From contig JAJDTQ010000085.1 in the NCBI GenBank assembly GCA_022827045.1, positions 1 through 19,653 on the forward strand: DNA of 19,653 nucleotides, read 5' to 3'. Within the stretch, counting starts at the first letter, position 1. The number at the start of each line of letters is the position of its first letter. The stretch comes from Candidatus Binatia bacterium. GTDB lineage: Bacteria; Desulfobacterota_B; Binatia; UBA9968; JAJDTQ01. The translations under genes and the position numbers were made by a program. The notes below the pieces were generated by a model. It had not been told where the DNA came from. It did no database searches and saw only the letters and a program-made list of their open reading frames with translations. Shown piece by piece: positions 1 to 11,100 of this stretch.

Positions 1-960
1 CCAGCCCTTCTCCTTGTAGTACTTCATCGCTCCGGCATGCAACGGCGCCGAGAGGCCGCCCAACATGTCCTTCGGCTGCAGGTGCTTGAAGTTGGCGTAC
101 GAGTTGCGGAGCGTGTCGAGGTTCTCGAAGATCGTCTTGACTACCGTGTACACCGAGTCGGCCGACTCCTTCTCGCCGGTGACGAAGGTCGCCTTCACGG
201 CATAGGTCGGAACGTCGTTGTCCACGCCCTTGTAGGTCCCGCCGGGGATCTTGGTCATGACGTAGAAGGGGTTGTCCGCCACGAGCTTCTTGATCGGCGC
301 GGTGTCCACCGGAACGATGTCGATGGCGGTGCTGTTGGCGATCTCCAGGCCGCCGCCCCAGGGGACGCCGATGGTGTAGAAGAACGCATCGATCTTCTTG
401 TCAACCAGCGCGCGGTTGGCCTCGTTCTGCTGCAGACCTTCGGCCTTGATGTCCTTGTCCTTGTCGATGCCGGAGAGGCGCAGCACATCCTCGGCGTTGC
501 CCCGCTGTCCCGATCCGGGGTTGCCGATGTTCACGCGTTTGCCCTTGAGGTCCGCGATGGTCTTGATGCCCGTGTCCTTGCGGGTGACCAGCATGACCGC
601 CTCGGGATGGACGGTGAAGACCGTACGCAGTCCCTTGTCGGGTTTGCCCTTCCAGTTCTTCTTGCCATTGGCGGCGGCGTAAACCCAGTCGGACTGGGCC
701 ACGCCGTAGTTCAGCAGCCCCCGCTGGATGGATCGGATGTTGAAGACCGATCCGAGCGCCGGCCGGCCGATGCAGTTGTAGCCCTTGCCGCCCAGCTTGT
801 CGTTGACGATCTTGCAGATGTTCAAAGCCACCTGGTAGTAGACGCCGGTCGTGGAGCCGCCGCCGATAACCAGGAAGTTTTGTGCGGTGGCGTTCGTGGC
901 TGACAGGGCCAAGGTGCCACACAGTGCCAGACCGATCATAAACGTGAGTAAACGCTTCAT
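1..960 (-). CDS. TAXI family TRAP transporter solute-binding protein (3' end cut by window edge)
   Basis: Periplasmic binding subunit of a tripartite ATP-independent periplasmic (TRAP) importer of the TAXI class, which captures a small organic anion or amino-acid-like substrate for the membrane DctM-type subunit. 320 residues are visible from the ATG at 960 to the window edge with no stop. Family members are usually about 310-330 residues, so only a few are missing. A Sec signal peptide (MKRLLTF, then a hydrophobic core, cleavage near ATA-QN at 26/27) is followed by the TAXI hallmark start of the mature protein, FLVIGGGSTTGVYYQ (29-43), and by IKTIADLKGKRVNIGNPGSG in the middle. The start is fixed by AAAGGAGG about 6 bases upstream. 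It is divergent from the glutamine-synthetase-like operon. No TRAP membrane subunit is in view; it may lie beyond the left edge. The substrate cannot be read from the sequence. Confidence 0.93.
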   Translation of the reverse strand, partial: MKRLLTFMIGLALCGTLALSATNATAQNFLVIGGGSTTGVYYQVALNICKIVNDKLGGKGYNCIGRPALGSVFNIRSIQRGLLNYGVAQSDWVYAAANGKKNWKGKPDKGLRTVFTVHPEAVMLVTRKDTGIKTIADLKGKRVNIGNPGSGQRGNAEDVLRLSGIDKDKDIKAEGLQQNEANRALVDKKIDAFFYTIGVPWGGGLEIANSTAIDIVPVDTAPIKKLVADNPFYVMTKIPGGTYKGVDNDVPTYAVKATFVTGEKESADSVYTVVKTIFENLDTLRNSYANFKHLQPKDMLGGLSAPLHAGAMKYYKEKGW

Positions 961-1273
961 GAGATCCTCCTTTGGTTAGGGTTACAGTTGCCGGACCAAT
1001 TGGAACCAACAGCCGTGTCCATGCCACAACGGGTGAGGCAATGCAACAGGACCTTGCTGAAACGAGCGTTCAACGGAGAGACCTTTTAAGGACACCTTTT
1101 CGCAGGTCTGACGGGGGGGTCGTGCCCACTCGCCGTGGAAAGGACGTCCGGCGGCCAGGCGGACGGGCGCTTCGCCGGCCGTCAGTGGATATTTCCGCGT
1201 TCCTGCGATAGGAATCTATGGAACCCCGTATTTTGGGCAACCCGCCCAGGGATATCTCATCGTAGCAACGTCC
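961..1273. other. Divergent intergenic region between TAXI binding protein and GS-like gene
   Basis: 313 bases without a convincing gene. It must hold promoters for both the leftward transporter gene and the rightward ligase operon. Visible structure: the leftward ribosome site next to 960; a CCAATTGG palindrome at about 995-1002 with partly symmetric flanks, a possible operator; and a small inverted repeat TGGGC-AACCC-GCCCA around 1234-1248 just before the ligase start. I see no good paired -35/-10 boxes on either strand. The short open frame across 972-1211 has no family resemblance and I do not call it a gene. Confidence 0.6.
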
Positions 1274-2674
1274 ATGGACATTCCGAGCAAAGATGACGGA
1301 GTGGTAGAAGTTACGGGCATGCTCAGCGTCGAGCAACTGCAGGAAGCCGTGGCTGCGGGCCGGGTCGATACTGTGCTGGTGGCGTTCACCGATCTCTACG
1401 GACGGTTCATGGGCAAACGGCTGGACGCCGGCTATTTTCTGGACACGGTGGCTTCCGAGGGCACCCACGCCTGCGATTACCTGCTGACCACGGACATGGA
1501 GATGGAGCCGGTCCAGGGATACCGGCTGGCCAACTGGAAGCGGGGCTACGGCGACTTCCACCTGGTGCCCGATCTGAACACCCTGCGTCGCCTGAGCTGG
1601 CTGGACAAGACCGCGATGGTGCTGTGCGACGTCAGGGAGAACGTCTCCCACGAGCTTGTGGCGGAAGCGCCGCGCTCGGTGCTGCACGGGCAGCTGCAAC
1701 GGGCCCGATCCCTGGGGTTCGAGGTCATGGCCGCGTCCGAGCTGGAATACTACCTGTTCGAAGACTCGTACCGGCAGGCGTCGGAAAAGCACTATCACGA
1801 CCTGGTCCCCGCGGGCGGCTACATCGAGGATTATCACGTGCTCCAGGGATTCCGGGAGGAAGGGTTTCACGGGGCGGCACGGCGCCACCTGCGGGACTCC
1901 GGAGTGCCGGTGGAGAGCTCCAAGGGTGAGTGGGGACCGGGCCAGCACGAGCTCAACGTGCGCTACAGCGACGTCCTGACCATGGCCGATCGCCACTGTG
2001 TCTACAAGGAGTGCCTCAAGGAGGTGGCGGAGCAGATGGGACTGAGCGTCACCTTCATGGCCAAGTACGCGTCGGAGCTGGCGGGCTCGAGCTGCCACAT
2101 GCACCTGAGCCTGTGGCGCGACGGCGGCAACGCCTTCGCGGGAAACGGCGGTCAGGGCGGGTTTTCCGAGGTGTTCCGCTGGTTCCTCGGGGGATGGCTG
2201 ACGCATATGGCCGAGACCATGGTGTTCTACGCGCCCACCATCAACGCGTACAAGCGCTACCGGGCGGAGTCCTGGGCTCCCACCGGCATCGCCTGGGGCC
2301 ACGACAACCGCACTGCCGGGTTCCGGGTGGTGGGGCAGGGGAACGGCTGCCGCATCGAATGCCGTGTGCCGGGTGCGGACTGCAACCCCTATCTCGCCTA
2401 TGCCGCCGCCTTGGCCGCGGGCATGGACGGCATCCGGCGGCGGATCGAGCCGCCGCCGGCGTTCGATGGCAACCTGTACACCGCCGCCGACCTGTTGCAG
2501 GTGCCGGGGGCCCTGGCTGACGCGGTCAACCTGTTCGAGGCCAGCGAGTTCTGCCGGGACAGCTTCGGTCCCGACGTGGTGGAACACTACGCCCATTTCT
2601 TTCGCACGGAAGTGCGGAAATACCGCGAGGCGGTGACCGATTGGGAAAGGAAACGCTATTTCGAAAGAATCTGA
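1274..2674 (+). CDS. Glutamine synthetase family ligase (GlnA/gamma-glutamyl-amine synthetase type)
   Basis: ATP-dependent ligase of the glutamine synthetase fold, 466 residues, the usual length for class I-type and PuuA-like enzymes. N-terminal beta-grasp domain at about 20-110 (TVLVAFTDLYGRFMGKRL). The catalytic domain shows metal-ligand glutamates in ASELEYYLF (E156, E158), E226 in GPGQHELN, histidines in SSCHMHLSLW (275, 277), the NAYKRYR loop (324-330), NRTAGFR (345-351) and RIECRVPGADCNPYLA (E362, R364). The immediately following PuuD-like hydrolase suggests gamma-glutamylation of an amine or polyamine rather than ammonia assimilation; that is inference from context. The start at 1274 has no strong Shine-Dalgarno, and an internal ATG at 1319 is an alternative. 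A housekeeping GlnA cannot be excluded by motif alone. Confidence 0.93.
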   Translation: MDIPSKDDGVVEVTGMLSVEQLQEAVAAGRVDTVLVAFTDLYGRFMGKRLDAGYFLDTVASEGTHACDYLLTTDMEMEPVQGYRLANWKRGYGDFHLVPDLNTLRRLSWLDKTAMVLCDVRENVSHELVAEAPRSVLHGQLQRARSLGFEVMAASELEYYLFEDSYRQASEKHYHDLVPAGGYIEDYHVLQGFREEGFHGAARRHLRDSGVPVESSKGEWGPGQHELNVRYSDVLTMADRHCVYKECLKEVAEQMGLSVTFMAKYASELAGSSCHMHLSLWRDGGNAFAGNGGQGGFSEVFRWFLGGWLTHMAETMVFYAPTINAYKRYRAESWAPTGIAWGHDNRTAGFRVVGQGNGCRIECRVPGADCNPYLAYAAALAAGMDGIRRRIEPPPAFDGNLYTAADLLQVPGALADAVNLFEASEFCRDSFGPDVVEHYAHFFRTEVRKYREAVTDWERKRYFERI

Positions 2675-2687
2675 CAAGAACACTCCG

Positions 2688-3377
2688 TTGATCGGCCTGA
2701 CCACCTACGGCCGCGGCCCGAACAACCGGTTCATGCTTCCCGGCGAGTACGTGGACGCCGTGCGCCGCGCCGGCGGGATCCCGTTGTTGCTGCCGCCCGG
2801 GGAGGAGCGACTGGACGCCGTCCTGCCGCTGCTGAACGCCGTGGTGCTCACGGGCGGCGGCGACCTTCATCCCGGCCTCTACGGCGGCCAACCGCACGAA
2901 ACCATCTACATGGTGGAGACGGAACGGGACCAGACCGAGCTGCAATGGGCCGGGCGCCTGTTGGAGACGGGTGTTCCGACCCTGGCCATTTGCCGTGGTG
3001 CGCAGCTCCTGAACGTGAGCAGGGGCGGGACCCTCATCGAGCACCTTCCGGACGTCATGGGCGAGACGGTGATCCATCGCGCGCCGCCGCGCGAACCGGT
3101 GGCCCACCCGGTGCGCGTGTTGCCCGAGTCGCGGCTGGCCGGGGTACTGGGCGCCACCGACTTCTCGTGCATGTCCTGGCACCATCAGGGCATTCGCCAC
3201 GTGGCGCCCGGTTTCGAGGTGGTCGCGTATGCCCCCGACGGCACGGTCGAGGGCATGGAGATGCCGGCGCATCCGTGGCTCTTCGCGGTGCAATGGCATC
3301 CCGAGCTGACGGCGGCGGAGGACCCCATCCAGCAGCGCCTGTTCGACGCGCTGGTGGAGGCCGCGGGCGGGCGTTGA
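2688..3377 (+). CDS. Class I glutamine amidotransferase-like gamma-glutamyl hydrolase (peptidase C26, PuuD-like)
   Basis: Cytoplasmic cysteine hydrolase that cleaves gamma-glutamyl amide bonds, as PuuD does with gamma-glutamyl-GABA. Numbered from the TTG at 2688 it has 229 residues. It shows VVLTGGGDLHP (52-62), the nucleophile elbow AICRGAQ (Cys102), the MSWHHQGI loop (162-169) typical of this family, and AVQWHPE carrying His204 and Glu206, so the triad is complete. It starts 13 bases after the ligase stop, so the two are almost certainly co-transcribed and probably translationally coupled. The frame has no ATG or GTG start near the expected N-terminus. TTG 2688 gives MIGLTTYG, matching family N-termini that begin just before this strand. 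An ATT at 2658 with AAGGA upstream would add ten residues. The exact start is uncertain; the function class is not. Confidence 0.9.
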   Translation: MIGLTTYGRGPNNRFMLPGEYVDAVRRAGGIPLLLPPGEERLDAVLPLLNAVVLTGGGDLHPGLYGGQPHETIYMVETERDQTELQWAGRLLETGVPTLAICRGAQLLNVSRGGTLIEHLPDVMGETVIHRAPPREPVAHPVRVLPESRLAGVLGATDFSCMSWHHQGIRHVAPGFEVVAYAPDGTVEGMEMPAHPWLFAVQWHPELTAAEDPIQQRLFDALVEAAGGR

Positions 3378-3432
3378 ACGCGGGCGGTTCGTCCCGCATG
3401 CCCGAACCCAAGCGCCATCCCCGGACTGTGTC

Positions 3433-3452
3433 ATTCCCGCGAAAGCGGGAAT
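3433..3452. repeat. Short palindromic hairpin repeat (REP-like, 'SFPRKRES' type)
   Basis: Perfect hairpin with 8-base arms ATTCCCGC and GCGGGAAT around a GAAA loop, flanked by GTC on the left and CCGG on the right. Its translations in the overlapping frames (PRKRES, and RIPAFAGMT on the other strand) are the well-known signature of an interspersed palindromic repeat common in proteobacterial and related genomes. It lies in the 121-base gap between the C26 hydrolase and the SDR gene. It could form a stable RNA hairpin that reduces or processes readthrough into the downstream genes. Only one copy is present in this window. Confidence 0.75.
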
Positions 3453-3498
3453 CCGGGGGCAGCGGGCGAGCGGCCGCACGCACGATCCGAGTTATTTC

Positions 3499-4299
3499 AT
3501 GCGTCTGAAGAACAAGGTGGCACTGATCACCGGCGCCGCCGGCGGTATCGGCCGGGAAGCGGCTCTGCTGTTCGCGCGCGAAGGCGCCCGGGTGGTCATT
3601 GCCGATGTCGATGACCGGGGCGGCCGGCGCCTGGCCGCCCGCATCAAACGGAGCGGCGGGGCGGCCGTGTACTGCCGCGCGGACGTGTCCCGGGACGGCG
3701 ACTGTGCGGCCATGGTGGAGACCGCGGAGACGGCCTTCGGCGCGCTCCACGTGCTCGTCAACAACGCCGGCGTCATGCTGGCCGACGACTCCGATGCGGT
3801 GGACACCACGGAAGAGGTATGGGACGTGACGTTGGCGGTGAATCTCAAGGGGGTGTTCCTGGGCTGCAAGCACGGCATCCCGGCGTTGCGCCGGGCCGGC
3901 GGCGGCTCCATCATCAACACGGCCTCGTTCGTCGCACTCATGGGAGCGGCCACGCCGCAGCTTGCCTATACCGCCAGCAAGGGGGGCGTGGTTGCCCTCA
4001 CCCGGGAGCTGGCGGTGATCCACGCCCGGGAGAACATCCGCGTGAACGCGCTGTGCCCGGGGCCGTTGCGCACGGAGTTGTTGATGAAGGTATTGAACAC
4101 GGCGCGCAAGCGGCAGCGACGGCTGGCGCACATTCCCATGGGGCGTTTCGGCGAGGCACGCGAGATCGCCCGGGCGGTGCTCTATCTGGCGAGTGACGAG
4201 TCCTCTTTCGTCACGGGCACGGAGTTCGTGGTGGACGGCGGCATCACCGCGGCCTATGTCACGCCGGAGCCGGCTCGGGTGAGCAAGGGGAAGGGGTAA
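3499..4299 (+). CDS. Short-chain dehydrogenase/reductase (SDR), classical type
   Basis: NAD(P)-dependent oxidoreductase of 266 residues, close to the classical SDR length. Rossmann motif TGAAGGIG (11-18), acidic IADVDD after strand 2 (favouring NAD over NADP), NNAG (88-91), Asn115, and catalytic Ser143, Tyr157 and Lys161 in YTASK. The cofactor loop is [10 protein letters not shown] (185-194) and the C-terminal signature is [11 protein letters not shown] (238-248). It resembles the glucose-1-dehydrogenase/3-oxoacyl-reductase-like group; the substrate is unknown. It follows the C26 hydrolase after 121 bases containing a REP-like hairpin, and its stop is 8 bases before metH. Placed between the ligase/hydrolase pair and metH, it may oxidise an alcohol or hydroxyl intermediate of that pathway, but this is only contextual. 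No strong ribosome site precedes the ATG. Confidence 0.92.
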   Translation: MRLKNKVALITGAAGGIGREAALLFAREGARVVIADVDDRGGRRLAARIKRSGGAAVYCRADVSRDGDCAAMVETAETAFGALHVLVNNAGVMLADDSDAVDTTEEVWDVTLAVNLKGVFLGCKHGIPALRRAGGGSIINTASFVALMGAATPQLAYTASKGGVVALTRELAVIHARENIRVNALCPGPLRTELLMKVLNTARKRQRRLAHIPMGRFGEAREIARAVLYLASDESSFVTGTEFVVDGGITAAYVTPEPARVSKGKG

Positions 4300-4307
4300 G
4301 AAGAGGC

Positions 4308-7988
<3,681 letters not shown>

Positions 7989-8127
7989 GGTGGAGCCGGT
8001 ATTTCTTTGCCTGTGGAGTCTCTCGCGCATAGACGCGTACAGGTGCGATTGCGTCTGCACGCGACCGCCCGGACGGCAAACCGGTCAGGGCGTGTGCGGC
8101 TCACTTTCGATACGGCCTTGCGCTTGG

Positions 8128-8139
8128 TCGGCATGCCGA
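8128..8139. repeat. 12-base perfect palindrome between convergent gene ends
   Basis: TCGGCATGCCGA lies in the 161-base stretch between the metH stop and the end of the oppositely oriented lipoprotein gene. No T-tract follows on either strand, so a classical intrinsic terminator is not supported. The rest of 7989-8149 shows no gene. It may be a weak transcript-end hairpin or chance. Confidence 0.3.
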
Positions 8140-8149
8140 TCGCGCGATA

Positions 8150-11100
8150 CTACCGCACCCCGCCGAAGCCGGCGGTGAGGTCGCTTCGTTCGAGTACGCC
8201 GCCCATCGCCTCGTGCGCGGCGCCGAAAAACGCGCCGACGATCTCGCCGTCGTCTCCGCCGGCGCGATGGAAGGTGTTCCCGCGGATCTCGATCGAGTAC
8301 TCCAGATCGCCATCGCCCCACCTCGCGCCGGTTCCGGCCGCGCCCGGCGCCTGCTCCACCCCCCAGTGCTCCAGGCCGCTGAAAGCTAGGTCGGCGTCCA
8401 GGGTCCGGAGCTCGACGGTGAGGCGCGCCTGTCCGGCGACCGTCTCCGCCGCCGGCGTGACGCCGAGCAGAGCACCGTTCCAGCTCGCGGTGCCGAACAG
8501 GGCGGAGTTGTTCCCGAGCTCCGACAGCGGGGCGGTACCCGCGGCCCAGGGTCGTGCGAGACCGTTGCGGAGCGCGACGCCGAACGCGGCCTCTCCGCCC
8601 GCAATGTCCAGGTCCCCCCGCAGGTGGAAGGACGTGTCGTCCCACGGACCCAGGCTCTCGGCCGACAGGTCCTCCGGCAAGGTGCCGGGGGCCAGCCTGT
8701 CGTACGCGGCGAACAGTGCCTCGCCGTCGATGCCGGGGAGGTGCCTGATCCGCGGACGAGACCCATCCCCCAGGAATGAATCCGGGAAATCGGCCGAATC
8801 GACCCGACGGAGCAATCCGAGCGCGCGAAGAAGAGCGGACATGGTCATCCTTGGCACGTACCGGTCCGAGTAGTGGTGCCGCACCGTGTCGCTCTCGTCG
8901 GGCCGGGACTCCCGCAGCTCCCGCGGCTCCTCCCGCCACTCCTTCCTGTCCGTGTCCCAGTCCCATATCCGCACCGTGTTCAGATTGGTCTCGAGGACTT
9001 CCCGGTCGAACCATATCCGCCCCGCCCGCATACCGACGAATTCCCATCGCCGCGCGGCGGTGTCGTACTCGGTCGTCGGATCGACTTCGGCGACCATGAC
9101 CGTAATTCCATCGTAGTTCGTCCTGGAGTACCGGTACCGGCCTCCAAGCTCCCAGTCGTCCTTCGACGGTGCAAAGTCGATGAAGATCCGGCCTTCGGGA
9201 ACATCCGCGAGCGCGGTCAGGGGCGGCGCCGGCACGGGACTCAATACGATGCGCTTCTCGGCGGGCAGCGCCGTGTTGATGAGCTGGACCGTGTGCTCCA
9301 CGTACGCGGCGAACGCATCGCTCGTGCCGGCCGCCAGGTGGACGATCGGCGGTGCCGACAGGGTCGGGAGGCCCGCGATTCTGCTCCCGGAACGGTCATC
9401 GACTAGCTGCGTCAGGTACTCGGCCACCCGCTCCGCGCTCTCCCCGTCCTGCACCTCTCCGGACGAGACGGCGACCCCGTTGCGCTCGCGCCCCGGGGTG
9501 AGTGCGTCGGCCTCCGGCGCGACATCGGCGCCGACGTGCCAGGTGTCGTCCAGGTCGACGATGGGCGGCCCGGTCCCGGTGAAGGCGTCCTCCCCCACCG
9601 GCGCCGGGTCCGGGTCCGGGAGACGCACGGCGCCGAAGCTGCCGGTGACCAGCGTCGCGTTGTGGTGGAACGCGCCCGCGGCCTCCCCATGGGCGGGACC
9701 GAAGAGCGCACCCCTCAGGGCTCCGCTACGGCCGCCGCCCGCGAACGTCCCGTCGTCCTGCATCGGGATGTTCTCGAAGCCGAAGTCGTCGAGCCGATGC
9801 CCGCCGTCAAGGCTCGCAACGCCGGAGAACGCCACGTCCAGCGTGCTCTCGGGCAGCGAGAGCTCAAGGCTCGCTTGTCCCCCGACGAACGGATCGTCAC
9901 CGACCGCGTGGCCATGCCGGTACCCCAGCATGAAGCCCGACCACCGCGCCGACCCGGTGGGGAAGCCGCCCGACGCCTCACCCTGGATTCCGGTCCATAC
10001 CCCCAGCACGTCCGCGCCGAGGTCCGCCCGCGGGTCCGCGTAGGTCTCGAATCCGGTGCCGAATGCGCCGTGCTCCAGGGTCCCGGTGTAGCCCTCGGCC
10101 GCATCGGCGCCTCCGTCCGCAAAGGGCGCCGTCTGGCGCGCGATCCGCACGTAGTCGTGGTCTGCGTGAGGTCGTGCGGTGCCTCTGTGGCTCCATCCGG
10201 CCGTGGCCGCCAGCACGTTCGCGCGAGTCTCCGGCGCCCACTCGCCCCCTAGGCCCGATACCATGTCGCGCCCCTGGCAATCGGCGTCGCACCGGTACTC
10301 GGACCACACGGTCTCGGCCGCGACCCCCAAGCCCCTCCGCCAGGCGAAGCCCGACAGGTGGTCGGCGGCGGCCAACACGTCCTCGCGCGCCGGCCGGTCG
10401 TCCTGCGTGGTGCCGAAGCTCGCGAGCAGACCGACGTCGGGGTCGTGGAGCGTGCCCGCGGCGTCCTGGTGCCGCAGTCCGTAGAAGTCCGCCAGCAGCG
10501 TCGAATTGGCGTCCGTGCCGACAATCGCGTTGCCGTCGAGCGCGAAGGCGTAGTGGAGCGCGCCGCCGGCGAAAGGCTCGGACACCCCGTCGTGGACCGC
10601 AAGCGAGGTGAAGCTCGCGGTGCCGTCGAGGGTGCCGAGGTTCACCGCGAGGCTGCTGGTCCCGGTCACCGGTGGGAGCCCCGTCCGGTCGAGCGCGGCG
10701 CCCAGCAGCCCGCCCGCAAACCGGACGGTTCCCCGCAGCTCCGCGGCTGGAAAGGACTGGAGAAGTTCTCCGACGCTGGGAGTCCCGAACGTGTCCACCT
10801 CCACCCGCAACCGGTCGGTGACGTCGAGCGCGCCGTCGAACCAGGCACGGCGGTTGTTCCGCACGTCCCGGTCCGGTAGGTGGAACTCGAGGTCGCGGGA
10901 CACCGACAGCGAGAACCCGGCGTGGTCGGTCCACCCGACGAGGCCGTACGTCTCCGGCCGGGTGGTCTCCTCCGTCACCTGCACTCCGATGTCCGAGAGG
11001 AACGCGAAGTCGATGGCATGCGGCAGAATGGACGGCCGCGGGTCTCGCCGCCTGCAGTAGGCCATGAGCGAGATGCACACGCCGCTATGGTTGAAGTCGA

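Noticed and set aside
1070..2704. 544-codon open frame antisense to the glutamine-synthetase-like gene
   Set aside because: Fully opposite a gene with all family motifs; no ribosome site and no recognisable domain.
3421..3465. CRISPR or attachment site reading of the palindrome
   Set aside because: Only one copy and no spacer array; it fits a common REP-like hairpin.
9180..10252. Several plus-strand open frames opposite the lipoprotein gene
   Set aside because: Ser/Pro/Arg-rich shadow translations; the minus-strand frame has signal peptide, protease motifs and repeats.
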